Below are positions 10,854 to 18,548 of a stretch of 64,000 bases of DNA, piece after piece. The position numbers and the translations under genes are program-made. Source of the stretch: Pediococcus ethanolidurans (GTDB lineage Bacteria; Bacillota; Bacilli; Lactobacillales; Lactobacillaceae); NCBI RefSeq assembly GCF_001437405.1, contig NZ_JQBY01000007.1, forward strand, positions 39,550-103,549, read 5' to 3'. The notes under the pieces are model-generated. The model had not been told where the DNA came from. It did no database searches and saw nothing but the letters and a program-made list of their open reading frames with translations. The first letter of the stretch is position 1. Every line of letters starts with the position of its first letter.

Positions 10854-10879
10854 AAAATAGGGCAAATGTCCTATTTTTT
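10854..10879 (+). terminator. Intrinsic terminator of sigH
   Basis: AAAATAGG pairs with CCTATTTT around an 8-base loop and is followed by Ts; it starts just after the sigH stop. Confidence 0.7.
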
Positions 10880-10909
10880 GTGGTATTCAATTATATTGAA
10901 GGGTTGAAA

Positions 10910-10938
10910 TTGACATGGTGGGGTTGGCATGATAAAGT
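10910..10938 (+). promoter_or_regulatory. Promoter of rpmG-secE
   Basis: Perfect TTGACA and TAAAGT spaced by 17 bases, about 28 bases before the rpmG ATG. Confidence 0.75.
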
Positions 10939-10966
10939 TAACTTTGATTAATTAGGGAGATAAATT

Positions 10967-11116
10967 ATGGCACAAAAACAAATTGCCTTAGCATGTTCGG
11001 TCTGCGGATCACGTAACTACACAGTTGCGGCCAATCCTAACCGAACCACAAGATTAGAGATTAAAAAGTATTGTAAGCACTGCAACAAGCACACATTACA
11101 TCGAGAAACGCGCTAG
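10967..11116 (+). CDS. rpmG: 50S ribosomal protein L33 (zinc-ribbon type)
   Basis: 49-residue ribosomal protein. Translation begins [18 protein letters not shown] and ends [17 protein letters not shown]; the two CxxC pairs make it the zinc-containing (C+) form. GGGAGA precedes the ATG. It is followed after 12 bases by secE, with the standard rpmG-secE-nusG order. Confidence 0.95.
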   Translation: MAQKQIALACSVCGSRNYTVAANPNRTTRLEIKKYCKHCNKHTLHRETR

Positions 11117-11128
11117 GAGGAAAGTTCA

Positions 11129-11296
11129 ATGAAATTTATTAAAAGTGTTATTCAAGAGATGCATGATGTGACGTGGCCAAATGGCCGTCAACTTCGCAAA
11201 GATGCGTCTTCTGTCATTGGACTCTCAGTATTCTTTGTTGGCTTTTTTGCACTGGTAGATTGGTTAGTTCAGATTTTTCTTGGTTTATTCCAGTAA
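11129..11296 (+). CDS. secE: Preprotein translocase subunit SecE
   Basis: 55-residue single-span subunit of the SecYEG channel. It starts MKFIKSVIQEMHDVTWPNG, containing the conserved amphipathic helix before the membrane segment (SVIGLSVFFVGFFALVDWLV). A strong GGAGGA ribosome site overlaps the rpmG stop. It acts in the cytoplasmic membrane with SecY and SecA (the latter encoded near 58 kb). Confidence 0.95.
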   Translation: MKFIKSVIQEMHDVTWPNGRQLRKDASSVIGLSVFFVGFFALVDWLVQIFLGLFQ

Positions 11297-11300
11297 AACA

Positions 11301-11329
11301 TGGCACTAATCCAATTTTTTTGATACAAT
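11301..11329 (+). promoter_or_regulatory. Possible promoter upstream of nusG
   Basis: TGGCAC and TACAAT spaced by 17 bases just after the secE stop. The predicted start point is only a few bases before a terminator-like hairpin. Confidence 0.4.
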
Positions 11330-11340
11330 GATGGTGTTGG

Positions 11341-11366
11341 AACTTCGTGTAGACGGAGTTTTTTTA
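11341..11366 (+). terminator. Terminator/attenuator hairpin between secE and nusG
   Basis: AACTTCG pairs with CGGAGTT around a 6-base loop and is followed by six or seven Ts. It would stop rpmG-secE transcripts or reduce read-through into nusG. Confidence 0.7.
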
Positions 11367-11445
11367 TTTTGTTTAAATTACCAGCGCGAGTCGTTTGGTT
11401 ACTGCAAACTAGAATTGATTGTTAATTAAAAAAAGGAGAATACAA

Positions 11446-11991
11446 TTGGAAACTGCTGCAAAAAATTGGTATGTTTTACATACTTATTCAGGATATGAAA
11501 ATAAAGTTAAGGCAAACCTTGAGTCTCGTTCTCAATCAATGGGGATGCAGAATAATATTTTTCGGGTAGTTGTGCCTGAAGAAGAAGAACACGAAAGCAA
11601 AAATGGTAAAGACAAAGTTACCATGAAAAAAGAATTCCCTGGCTACGTTTTAGTAGAAATGGTTATGAGTGACCAGGCTTGGTATATTGTGCGAAATACA
11701 CCAGGCGTAACTGGATTTGTCGGTTCACACGGTTCAGGAAGTAAGCCATCACCATTATTACCAGATGAGGCAGAAAGAATTTTACGTCACTTAGGGATGT
11801 CTGTTCGTCACGCTACCATTGAAGTTGAAGAAGGCGAAACTGTTAAGATCGTTGATGGTGCTTTCTCTGGTTTGACTGGTAAGATTACTGAAGTAGACAA
11901 TAAGAATATGAAACTTAAAGTTAATATCAACATGTTTGGTCGCGAAACAAGCACCGAACTAGATATGGAACAAATCGATAAACTTGATTAG
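11446..11991 (+). CDS. nusG: Transcription termination/antitermination protein NusG
   Basis: 181-residue RNA polymerase elongation factor. It has the NGN domain (WYVLHTYSGYENKVKANLE near the start; FPGYVLVEM in the middle) and a C-terminal KOW domain (VKIVDGAFSGLTGKI). The start is TTG at 11446 with AAAAGGAGA seven to eight bases upstream; an in-frame ATG nine codons earlier has no ribosome site. It lies between secE and rplK, as in most bacteria. Confidence 0.96.
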   Translation: METAAKNWYVLHTYSGYENKVKANLESRSQSMGMQNNIFRVVVPEEEEHESKNGKDKVTMKKEFPGYVLVEMVMSDQAWYIVRNTPGVTGFVGSHGSGSKPSPLLPDEAERILRHLGMSVRHATIEVEEGETVKIVDGAFSGLTGKITEVDNKNMKLKVNINMFGRETSTELDMEQIDKLD

Positions 11992-12055
11992 TGAGTTTGT
12001 CCTTTTTATGGTTACATGGTATACTTTTAAAGTATGCTTTTGTGCATATATAAGC

Positions 12056-12090
12056 GTGGGAGAGGAAATTTAAATCCTCATCATACCACA
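12056..12090 (+). promoter_or_regulatory. L1-binding-site mimic in the rplK leader
   Basis: GTGG at 12056-12059 pairs with CCAC at 12086-12089, and GAGG at 12062-12065 with CCTC at 12076-12079, leaving an asymmetric internal loop. The GTGGGAG...ATACCAC pattern copies the L1 site of 23S rRNA, the known basis of L1 feedback on the L11-L1 operon. It ends about 27 bases before the rplK start. Confidence 0.65.
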
Positions 12091-12116
12091 CACGGACTTA
12101 TAAGGAGGTATGTCTC

Positions 12117-12542
12117 GTGGCAAAAAAAGTAGCAAACGTTGTTAAATTGCAAATTCCCGCCGGAAAAGCAACTCCGGCTCCACCAGTTGGTCCAGCTTTA
12201 GGACAAGCAGGTATTAATATTATGGGATTCACAAAGGAATTTAATGCACGTACAGCTGACCAAGCTGGCATGTTAATTCCTGTTGTAATCACTGTTTATG
12301 AAGATCGTTCATTCGACTTCGTTACAAAGACTCCACCTGCTTCTGTTCTCTTGAAGAAAGCTGCCGGTGTTGAACATGGTTCTGGTGAACCTAACACAAA
12401 CAAGGTTGCAACTGTAACCAAGGATCAAGTTAAGGAAATCGCCGAAACAAAAATGCAAGATCTAAACGCTGCAAACGTTGAGTCTGCAATGCGCATGGTC
12501 GAAGGTACTGCACGCAGCATGGGCTTTGAAGTTAAAGACTAA
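12117..12542 (+). CDS. rplK: 50S ribosomal protein L11
   Basis: 141-residue protein of the GTPase-associated centre. It begins [20 protein letters not shown] and contains [15 protein letters not shown], the L11 signature. The start codon is GTG with a strong AAGGAGG upstream. First gene of the L11-L1 pair; a leader hairpin upstream and another before rplA probably bind L1. Confidence 0.97.
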   Translation: MAKKVANVVKLQIPAGKATPAPPVGPALGQAGINIMGFTKEFNARTADQAGMLIPVVITVYEDRSFDFVTKTPPASVLLKKAAGVEHGSGEPNTNKVATVTKDQVKEIAETKMQDLNAANVESAMRMVEGTARSMGFEVKD

Positions 12543-12555
12543 GTTGTTGTAGTCG

Positions 12556-12607
12556 GATACTCCATTAAAATGGATGTATCAAGTGGGAGGAAAATCCGTT
12601 AAACCAC
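12556..12607 (+). promoter_or_regulatory. Second L1-site-like hairpin before rplA
   Basis: In the rplK-rplA gap, GTGGGAGG at 12583-12590 is followed by ACCAC at 12603-12607; GTGG pairs with CCAC and GGA with TCC inside. A separate hairpin, GATAC...GTATC with inner CCAT/ATGG (12556-12580), lies just upstream. The resemblance to the leader before rplK is by eye. Confidence 0.5.
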
Positions 12608-12629
12608 ATTTGCAAGGAGGAAAACACAG

Positions 12630-13319
12630 ATGGCAAAAAGAGGTAAAAAGTATCAAGACGCTTTAAAGCAAGTTGATACGACAAAAGCATATGCACCAAA
12701 GGAAGCATTGGAATTAGTTAAAAAAGTTGATTTTGCTAAATTTGATGCAACCGTAGAAACAGTATTTAAGTTAAACGTAGATACAAAACAAGCTGACCAA
12801 CAATTACGTGGCGCTGTTGTTTTACCAAATGGAACAGGTAAAGAACAAACAGTTATCGTTTTTGCTAAAGGCGAAAAAGCTAAAGATGCACAAGCAGCTG
12901 GTGCAGACGTTGTGGGTGACGATGACTTAGTTCAACGTATCCAGGGCGGCTGGCTTGATTTCGATGTTGCAATTGCAACACCTGATATGATGGCTCAAGT
13001 TGGACGTTTAGGCCGAGTTCTTGGACCAAAGGGATTAATGCCTAACCCTAAGACTGGTACTGTTACAATGGATGTAACTAAGGCTGTTACAGAATCTAAA
13101 GCTGGAAAAGTTACTTACAGAACTGACCGTGATGGTAACGTTCATGTGCCAATTGGTAAAGTATCATTTGATGCTGACAAATTACTTGGTAATTTAACAG
13201 TTATCGAGGACACTATTGTTCGTGCACGTCCTGCTTCTGTTAAAGGAACATACGTCCAAAACGTTTCTGTGGCTTCAACATTTGGCCCTGGCGTTCATGT
13301 TGACTTGGCACAGTTTTAA
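12630..13319 (+). CDS. rplA: 50S ribosomal protein L1
   Basis: 229-residue protein of the L1 stalk and the likely autogenous repressor of its own operon. It begins [20 protein letters not shown] and contains the signature [24 protein letters not shown] precedes the ATG. Two GTGGGAG...ACCAC hairpins in the operon leader and intercistronic gap fit the known L1 feedback mechanism. Confidence 0.97.
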   Translation: MAKRGKKYQDALKQVDTTKAYAPKEALELVKKVDFAKFDATVETVFKLNVDTKQADQQLRGAVVLPNGTGKEQTVIVFAKGEKAKDAQAAGADVVGDDDLVQRIQGGWLDFDVAIATPDMMAQVGRLGRVLGPKGLMPNPKTGTVTMDVTKAVTESKAGKVTYRTDRDGNVHVPIGKVSFDADKLLGNLTVIEDTIVRARPASVKGTYVQNVSVASTFGPGVHVDLAQF

Positions 13320-13330
13320 TTAATTGTGTG

Positions 13331-13360
13331 TTGACATAGAGATGTTTTCTATGGTAACTT
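13331..13360 (+). promoter_or_regulatory. Promoter of rplJ-rplL
   Basis: Perfect TTGACA with TAACTT 18 bases downstream. A TATAAT at 13373-13378 is an alternative -10 but lacks a good -35. Confidence 0.5.
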
Positions 13361-13374
13361 GGATAAGTAAATTA

Positions 13375-13514
13375 TAATAAATTTGCCTAAGACTCAGGTG
13401 ACGTTCATTCGTCTTAATTTTACCTGCCGAGGAACGTAGAAATGTAAATTTCCGTATCCCAGGTCTGGGTGCGGATTTTTTTATAATTAAAAAAATTGCT
13501 GGAGGTGAAAATTA
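13375..13514 (+). promoter_or_regulatory. L10 leader of the rplJ-rplL operon
   Basis: The leader has the CAGGTGACG...CGTCTTAATTTTACCTG pairing typical of the ribosomal L10 leader, where the L10-L12 complex binds. A terminator hairpin follows inside the leader. In this RNA family, protein binding favours termination before rplJ. Confidence 0.8.
13451..13482 (+). terminator. Attenuator terminator in the L10 leader
   Basis: TCCG/CGGA outer and CCCAG/CTGGG inner stem, then seven Ts, 32 bases before the rplJ start codon. Confidence 0.85.
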
Positions 13515-14021
13515 ATGAGTAAAGAAGCAATCGCTAAAAAAGCAGCAATTGTTGATACAGCTGTTGATTATTTTAGCAAAGCCGCTTCCGCAATCGTTGT
13601 TGATTCTCGTGGATTAACAGTTGCAGAAGACACTGAGTTACGTAAGGAATTACGTGATGCTGGTGTTACATTGCATGTGATTAAAAACAAGATTTTGACT
13701 CGTGCTGCAGAAAAAGCTGGTTATAAAGACTTAAATGATGTCTTTGTTGGACCAAGTGCTGTTGCATTCTCTGATGAGGATCCAGTAGCTCCTGCAAAGA
13801 TTTTGAAGAAATTTGCTGATGAACATGACGCACTTACACTTAAGGGTGGCATGATCGAAGGTAAAGTAGCTTCAATCGAAGAAATCAACACATATGCTTC
13901 AATGCCAAGCCGTGAAGACTTGCTCAGCATGCTTGCTAATGTATTACAAGCACCTGTACGTAATGTGGCATATGCAGTTAAAGCTGTTGCAGATAAGAAG
14001 TCTGAAGAAGACGCTGCATAA
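13515..14021 (+). CDS. rplJ: 50S ribosomal protein L10
   Basis: 168-residue base of the ribosomal stalk, which holds L7/L12 dimers through its C-terminal helix. It starts [20 protein letters not shown] and has the typical [20 protein letters not shown] segment. A strong GGAGGTG ribosome site is present. Paired with rplL 32 bases downstream; expression is controlled by the upstream leader. Confidence 0.97.
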   Translation: MSKEAIAKKAAIVDTAVDYFSKAASAIVVDSRGLTVAEDTELRKELRDAGVTLHVIKNKILTRAAEKAGYKDLNDVFVGPSAVAFSDEDPVAPAKILKKFADEHDALTLKGGMIEGKVASIEEINTYASMPSREDLLSMLANVLQAPVRNVAYAVKAVADKKSEEDAA

Positions 14022-14053
14022 TTAAATTAGACAATTAAATGGAGGATACAAAA

Positions 14054-14419
14054 ATGGCATTAGATAAAGACCAATTTATTGAAGACTTAAAAGGTGCTTC
14101 AATTACTGACTTAAATGACTTAGTTAAAGCTATCGAAGACGAATTCGGTGTTTCTGCAGCTGCCCCAGTTGCTGCTGCAGGTGCTGCTGGTGATGCAGCT
14201 GCTGCAAAGACAACATTTACTGTTGAATTAACAGAAGCTGGTTCAGCTAAGGTTAAAGCAATCAAGGCTGTTCGTGAAATCACTGGTCTTGGCTTGAAAG
14301 ATGCTAAGGACCTTGTTGACAAGGCACCTTCAGCAATCAAAGAAGACGTTTCTGAAGACGAAGCAAACGATGTTAAAGCTAAGCTTGAAGCAGCTGGCGC
14401 TACAGTTACTCTTAAATAA
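14054..14419 (+). CDS. rplL: 50S ribosomal protein L7/L12
   Basis: 121-residue stalk protein that recruits translation GTPases. The N-terminal dimerisation part, an alanine-rich hinge ([16 protein letters not shown]) and the C-terminal domain with [15 protein letters not shown] are all visible. I chose the ATG at 14054 (MALDKDQF) because GGAGG lies before it; an ATG five codons earlier overlaps that site. A strong terminator follows. Confidence 0.97.
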   Translation: MALDKDQFIEDLKGASITDLNDLVKAIEDEFGVSAAAPVAAAGAAGDAAAAKTTFTVELTEAGSAKVKAIKAVREITGLGLKDAKDLVDKAPSAIKEDVSEDEANDVKAKLEAAGATVTLK

Positions 14420-14513
14420 TTTATATAATTTGCATGCGAGACACGAATATTTCTAATTTTGATTGCGATTAGATAATCAAGATTTTAGTAAGGATGACGT
14501 GGTCTCCTGCTAA

Positions 14514-14547
14514 AAACCCTGCCAAGATATTTCTTGGCAGGGTTTTT
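14514..14547 (+). terminator. Intrinsic terminator of the rplJL operon
   Basis: Perfect 14-pair stem (AAACCCTGCCAAGA with its complement), short loop, then Ts. It closes the ribosomal operon just before the accessory region. Confidence 0.9.
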
Positions 14548-14655
14548 GTGTCTATTGGTCGTTATGTTTTCTGGTATTGGTGAAAAATGACTGTTACCAG
14601 TTTTTTTACGTAATCTGTATAAAATAAAAGGAATATATACCCTCATATGCTACGT

Positions 14656-15238
14656 TTTAAGCGCCTAAACCAAAAGTTGGCAGAAAATTATCTCAATCGG
14701 ATTTTGTAACGTTGATCAAGAATGGTATATGGTTCACCGATGCTCATATTGTCAGTGTCAATGATCTCAAATATCATATGGAGTAAAAAAGCTGCGTTAT
14801 TACTGTAAAAATGCAGTGTGGTTCTCAAAAGTCCGTTTCTATTTTTTAGTCAATCGATGAACGCCAATAAAAAAATGGTCATTCAACTATTAAAAGATTC
14901 AGTTTCACACAAAATAATTACCAAAATTATTGGTGTCCCTTAAAGTACAGTTGCTGGTCTACAGTACGATGGCCTAAAGCTTCCTCAAAAAGCTTCTTAT
15001 TTACCGAAACATTCATGTTTTTTAAATTCAGATCAATTGGGTATTTCACAGTTCTCTTGTGAAGTGCTTTTTTGTGCAAGGGTATGCGCAAATGTATGTC
15101 AATTACTTTTTTGGACGCGTTGGTTATTTTTCACCTTGTCTAGTTCTTCAGCGAGGTGGCAATAGACCCTTAAAGAAATGATACTATCTGTTCTGTTTAT
15201 AAAATTTGGCACAAAATGCAATTCACTTGGCGCTTAAA
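14656..15238 (+). pseudogene. Decayed ISL3-like transposase remnant
   Basis: This gene-free stretch gives broken reading frames that, joined across stops and shifts, resemble an ISL3-family transposase. RYYCKNAVWFSKVRFYF matches the zinc-binding N terminus (about 14790-14850). MVIQLLKDSVSHKIITKII then STVAG matches the helix-turn-helix region (about 14875-14955). LPKHSCF (about 15000) matches the usual LPEHLCFDEF. IFHLV then FFSEVAID (about 15126-15165) matches the DRFHLVQ region. Perfect 10-base inverted repeats TTTAAGCGCC and GGCGCTTAAA bound it and may be relic ends. No working frame remains. The match is from memory of family motifs, so moderate confidence. Confidence 0.55.
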
Positions 15239-15242
15239 GCTA

Positions 15243-15288
15243 TTACATATACTTGCTTTGTTAGGTATAATTAGTTAAATTAACAAAG
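15243..15288 (+). promoter_or_regulatory. Promoter with inverted repeat before the first SDR
   Basis: TTACAT and TATAAT are spaced by 17 bases. CTTTGTTA (15256-15263) and TAACAAAG (15281-15288) form a perfect 8-base inverted repeat around the -10, as an operator would. Confidence 0.5.
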
Positions 15289-15302
15289 AAAGCAGGGTAC
15301 CT

Positions 15303-16148
15303 ATGGCGAAAAAAACAGTGATTATTACTGGCGGTAGTGATGGAATCGGAAAAGCAGCAGCACGGTTGTTAAAGGAGCAGGGCGCGCAAGTGGTGATTAT
15401 TGGCCGCTCACCGCAAAAAACGAAAGCGACCGGAACCGAGTTAAACGTGCCTTATTATATTGCGGATTTTACGAAACTTGATGAAGTACGGACATTAGGA
15501 AATCAATTGCACGCCGATTATCCACAGATTGATGTTTTGTTTAATAACGCCGGTGGTGTGTATGGTGAGCGTGAAGTCACCGTTGATGGTTTTGAGAAAA
15601 CTTTTCAGATCAATTATTTGGCTCACTTTTTATTGACAGATATCTTGTTGGATACTTTGATTGCTAGCCATGCAACGATTATTAATACATCCAGCAGCGG
15701 TAATAGTGGCTTGAGTAAACTTGATATTAATGACCTGAATTTGGAAAATAAATATAGTCGTACACGTGCGTATGGTAACGCTAAATTGGAAGTTATTTTA
15801 TTTGCCAAAGAGTTTAATCGGCGTTATGGACAAAAAGGGGTTTCAATGGTGGCCTTTCATCCCGGCAACGTGGTGACTAATTTTGGTGCGGAATCACCAG
15901 GAATGATGCATGTTTTGTATCATACCTTTGTCCAAAAGTTAATGCGAATGATTCCACCAAAAAAAGGTGCCGATACAGCAATCTGGTTGGCAACGACCAC
16001 TCCGGGCAAGGATTGGCAACCTGGTGAATATTATTACAAACGTAAAATTGCCAAGGCACATAAACTGGCTTATGACAAAGATATTGCTCGTTCGTTATGG
16101 ACGCAAAGTGAAGAAATGATCGGTGAACGCTACCCAACTTTTAAGTAA
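15303..16148 (+). CDS. Short-chain dehydrogenase, retinol-dehydrogenase-like
   Basis: 281-residue SDR. The nucleotide-binding GGSDGIGKAA near the N terminus, NNAGG, the catalytic serine segment INTSSSG and YGNAK (Tyr/Lys pair) are all present. The spacing resembles the WWOX/retinol dehydrogenase-like branch that reduces carbonyl compounds with NAD(P)H; the substrate is unknown. It is followed after 25 bases by an AraC regulator on the same strand, a pairing echoed at 19.8-21.6 kb. First intact gene of the accessory region. Confidence 0.85.
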   Translation: MAKKTVIITGGSDGIGKAAARLLKEQGAQVVIIGRSPQKTKATGTELNVPYYIADFTKLDEVRTLGNQLHADYPQIDVLFNNAGGVYGEREVTVDGFEKTFQINYLAHFLLTDILLDTLIASHATIINTSSSGNSGLSKLDINDLNLENKYSRTRAYGNAKLEVILFAKEFNRRYGQKGVSMVAFHPGNVVTNFGAESPGMMHVLYHTFVQKLMRMIPPKKGADTAIWLATTTPGKDWQPGEYYYKRKIAKAHKLAYDKDIARSLWTQSEEMIGERYPTFK

Positions 16149-16173
16149 AGGTGTTTGAAAAAGGAATGGTCAA

Positions 16174-17145
16174 GTGAAAATCGCAATTAGTAAGCAATTT
16201 CAGGATTTTGTTAAGAGCATCGGCTTGTCGCTAGATGATATTTTGCAAAAAGCGGCGATTCCCAACGTTTTATGGCGGGAAGAACTACAATTATCACAGG
16301 CAGACTACAATAAGTTTTTATTTGAGCTAGATAGTGAGATCACTGATGATCAATTATTGGCGTTTAGCCAAGTTGAAAACTATAAAGCATTTATGCCACC
16401 CTTTTTTGTGGCCCTGTGTGCTCAAAATGCATTGACATGTTTTCAGCGTTTTGCGGTATATAAAAAGTTGATCTGCCCGTTAGTGATCGATATCGATGAA
16501 CAGACAACAACGCTCTCATTACATCTGAGTTTTGATTTACCTGGGTCGCAAATGGCGCGGTTTACGCTACTGAACGAACAAATGGCGCTGATTAGTTTGA
16601 TCCGAACCGGCACAGGAGAATCAATCAAACCCGTGGAGGTCACGGCGCCGTATGAATATAGTCCTAAATTAGTTGATTTTGTGGGTGTACAACCACAGTT
16701 GTCGGCTACTAATGTGGTTACCTTTAAAAAGGCCGACGTACTTCGGCCTTTTGTGACTCAAAATAATGTGATGTGGGATTACTTGGAACCAGAATTGAAG
16801 AAACGCTTAGCGGAACTTAATGCCGAAAACTCTTTCATTAATCATGTTGAAAAGACGTTATTTTCAGCGATTCCTAGTAATCATTTCTCACGTGAATCAG
16901 TCGCACATTCACTAGGTGTCAGTGTGCGTACAATGCAACGCAAACTGAGTGAGCAAAATACGACATACGCGCAACTGGTCCAAAAAGTACAGCGCCTGCT
17001 GGCAGTCAATTACCTCAACGCTAACGAATTAGCCACTGAAGAGATTTCGTGCTTGGTTGGATATAAAGATCAAGCATCGTTTTCGCGGGCGTTTAAAAAT
17101 TGGACTGGGCAAACGATTACCGAGTATCGAGCAGCAAACAGTTAA
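16174..17145 (+). CDS. AraC-family regulator with arabinose-binding-type N-terminal domain
   Basis: 323 residues, GTG start. The N-terminal about 200 residues look like the arabinose-binding/dimerisation domain of the PF12625 type rather than a cupin. The C-terminal AraC double helix-turn-helix is clear: VAHSLGVSVRTMQRKLSEQN and ISCLVGYKDQASFSRAFKNW. A paralogue lies at 20670-21629 (nearly the same opening MKIA..QFQ.F and MPPFF.ALC). It probably controls neighbouring SDR genes; the effector is unknown. Confidence 0.82.
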   Translation: MKIAISKQFQDFVKSIGLSLDDILQKAAIPNVLWREELQLSQADYNKFLFELDSEITDDQLLAFSQVENYKAFMPPFFVALCAQNALTCFQRFAVYKKLICPLVIDIDEQTTTLSLHLSFDLPGSQMARFTLLNEQMALISLIRTGTGESIKPVEVTAPYEYSPKLVDFVGVQPQLSATNVVTFKKADVLRPFVTQNNVMWDYLEPELKKRLAELNAENSFINHVEKTLFSAIPSNHFSRESVAHSLGVSVRTMQRKLSEQNTTYAQLVQKVQRLLAVNYLNANELATEEISCLVGYKDQASFSRAFKNWTGQTITEYRAANS

Positions 17146-17156
17146 TTTCAGTGCAT

Positions 17157-17187
17157 AAAAAAAACCAGCCAAGTGCTGGTTTTTTTA
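17157..17187. terminator. Bidirectional terminator between convergent genes
   Basis: AAAACCAGC pairs with GCTGGTTTT, flanked by A and T runs on both sides, between the AraC gene and the minus-strand SDR. Confidence 0.85.
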
Positions 17188-17190
17188 GTG

Positions 17191-17949
17191 CTATAAAAAC
17201 ATACCGCCGGAAGCTTCAATCCGTTGGGCGTCGACCCATTTAAGCTCTTCGCTGCAGAGTGCGGCGATCACACCACTGACATCTTCGGCTTCACCGATTC
17301 GGCCTAGGGTAGTTGCGCTACCAATAAAGCCACGGAGTTGGTCGTTGTCTTTAGCTGCACCGCCGCCAAAGTCAGTTGCCATTAACCCTGGGGCTACGGT
17401 GTTGACCCGAATACCACGTGGACCGAGTTCTTTGGCCAAATAGCGGCTGAGAACTTCGATTGCGCCTTTCATTGCGGCGTAAGCACTGCCGCCGGGGGTA
17501 GTGAAACGAGTCAGGCCGGAGGACACGTTGACGATACCACCTTGATCGGCCAGTAGCGGTAATAAAGTTTGCGTTAGGAAGTAAACGCCTTTGAAATGAA
17601 CGTTCATTAAGCTATCAAATTGAGTTTCGGTGGTTTCGGCAAAGCCTGCTTCTAAACCAAAGCCGGCGTTGTTGACGAGAAAATCAAAGTTTTGGCGCTG
17701 CCATTTTTCAGTTAAAACGGCAGTTAGTTGTTCGGTAAAATCAGCGAACGAGGCGGTGACACCGGTGTCCAGTTGTAAGGCAGTCGCTTGGCCACCATCT
17801 TGTTCGATTTGGGACACAACTGCGGCGGCTTGTTCTTGTTGAGAATGATAAGTGATCACGACGGCAAAGCCTTTTTCAGCAAGAGCGAATGCAGTACTAC
17901 GGCCAAGTCCACGACTACCACCAGTAACCAAAGCAATTTTGTTTGTCAT
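17191..17949 (-). CDS. SDR family oxidoreductase (FabG-like)
   Basis: 252-residue classical SDR. TGGSRGLGRS binds the dinucleotide, NNAG is present, VSSG holds the catalytic serine and YAAMK is the Tyr/Lys pair; APGLMATDF follows. NADP-type carbonyl reductase by family, substrate unknown. It is transcribed away from a MerR gene through a shared promoter region whose perfect palindrome and 19-base spacer are typical of MerR targets, so it is most likely the regulated partner of that MerR protein. Confidence 0.87.
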   Translation of the reverse strand: MTNKIALVTGGSRGLGRSTAFALAEKGFAVVITYHSQQEQAAAVVSQIEQDGGQATALQLDTGVTASFADFTEQLTAVLTEKWQRQNFDFLVNNAGFGLEAGFAETTETQFDSLMNVHFKGVYFLTQTLLPLLADQGGIVNVSSGLTRFTTPGGSAYAAMKGAIEVLSRYLAKELGPRGIRVNTVAPGLMATDFGGGAAKDNDQLRGFIGSATTLGRIGEAEDVSGVIAALCSEELKWVDAQRIEASGGMFL

Positions 17950-18003
17950 TTAGTAGACCTTCTTTTTTAGTTTTTGACTGAATGAGTACTTCAGGTTAAA
18001 ATG

Positions 18004-18034
18004 ATTGTATCACTTAGAGTTAACTCTAAGTCAA
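18004..18034 (-). promoter_or_regulatory. MerR-type promoter/operator between SDR and merR
   Basis: On the minus strand TTGACT and TACAAT are separated by 19 bases, the long spacer typical of MerR-activated promoters. The spacer region holds the perfect 20-base palindrome ACTTAGAGTTAACTCTAAGT (18012-18031). Confidence 0.8.
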
Positions 18035-18053
18035 GAGAAAGGATTTTTTTAAA

Positions 18054-18449
18054 ATGACTTATACGATCAATGAAGTTGCTGCTAAATTTGGTTTGTCGGC
18101 TTACACGATCCGTTACTATGATAAAGTGGGTATTTTACCGTTTGTCCGCCGTAATCGAGTGGGTAACCGCCAATTTGATGAGGTCGATGTGGATTGGCTG
18201 CGCCTAGTCTGTTGCTTGAAAAATACCGGAATGGCGCTGAAAGATATCAAAACCTACAGTGACTTAGCGCGCCAAGGTAGCGACACGGGAACGACTCGGC
18301 AAACAATGTTGCGCCAGCACAAGCAAGCTGTATTACAGCAGATCGCTGACTTACAAGCCAACTTAGAATTAATTGAGACTAAGATTGATTTTTATGCTGA
18401 TCCGCAGAATAAGAAACTGATGGATCGTTTAAAGGAGTTAGAACAGTAG
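18054..18449 (+). CDS. MerR-family transcriptional regulator
   Basis: 131 residues. The N-terminal winged helix-turn-helix reads YTINEVAAKFGLSAYTIRYY then DKVGILPFVRR; the C-terminal part is a coiled-coil dimerisation helix without an obvious metal-binding cysteine motif. It is of the TipAL/AdhR-like group that responds to aldehydes or organic compounds, but the signal cannot be read from sequence. Divergent from the SDR at 17191-17949, sharing a palindromic operator. Confidence 0.87.
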   Translation: MTYTINEVAAKFGLSAYTIRYYDKVGILPFVRRNRVGNRQFDEVDVDWLRLVCCLKNTGMALKDIKTYSDLARQGSDTGTTRQTMLRQHKQAVLQQIADLQANLELIETKIDFYADPQNKKLMDRLKELEQ

Positions 18450-18488
18450 TATCAGGTGAAATGATTTTGCGATTATGCAGCAAATTAG

Positions 18489-18518
18489 TTTGACAAAATA
18501 ACTCAAATCACATTAAAT
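18489..18518 (+). promoter_or_regulatory. Possible promoter of the ltrA-like pseudogene
   Basis: TTGACA and TTAAAT spaced by 18 bases, about 30 bases before the start. Confidence 0.45.
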
Positions 18519-18548
18519 GAAAATCTATTGATAAGGAGTAACTTAATT

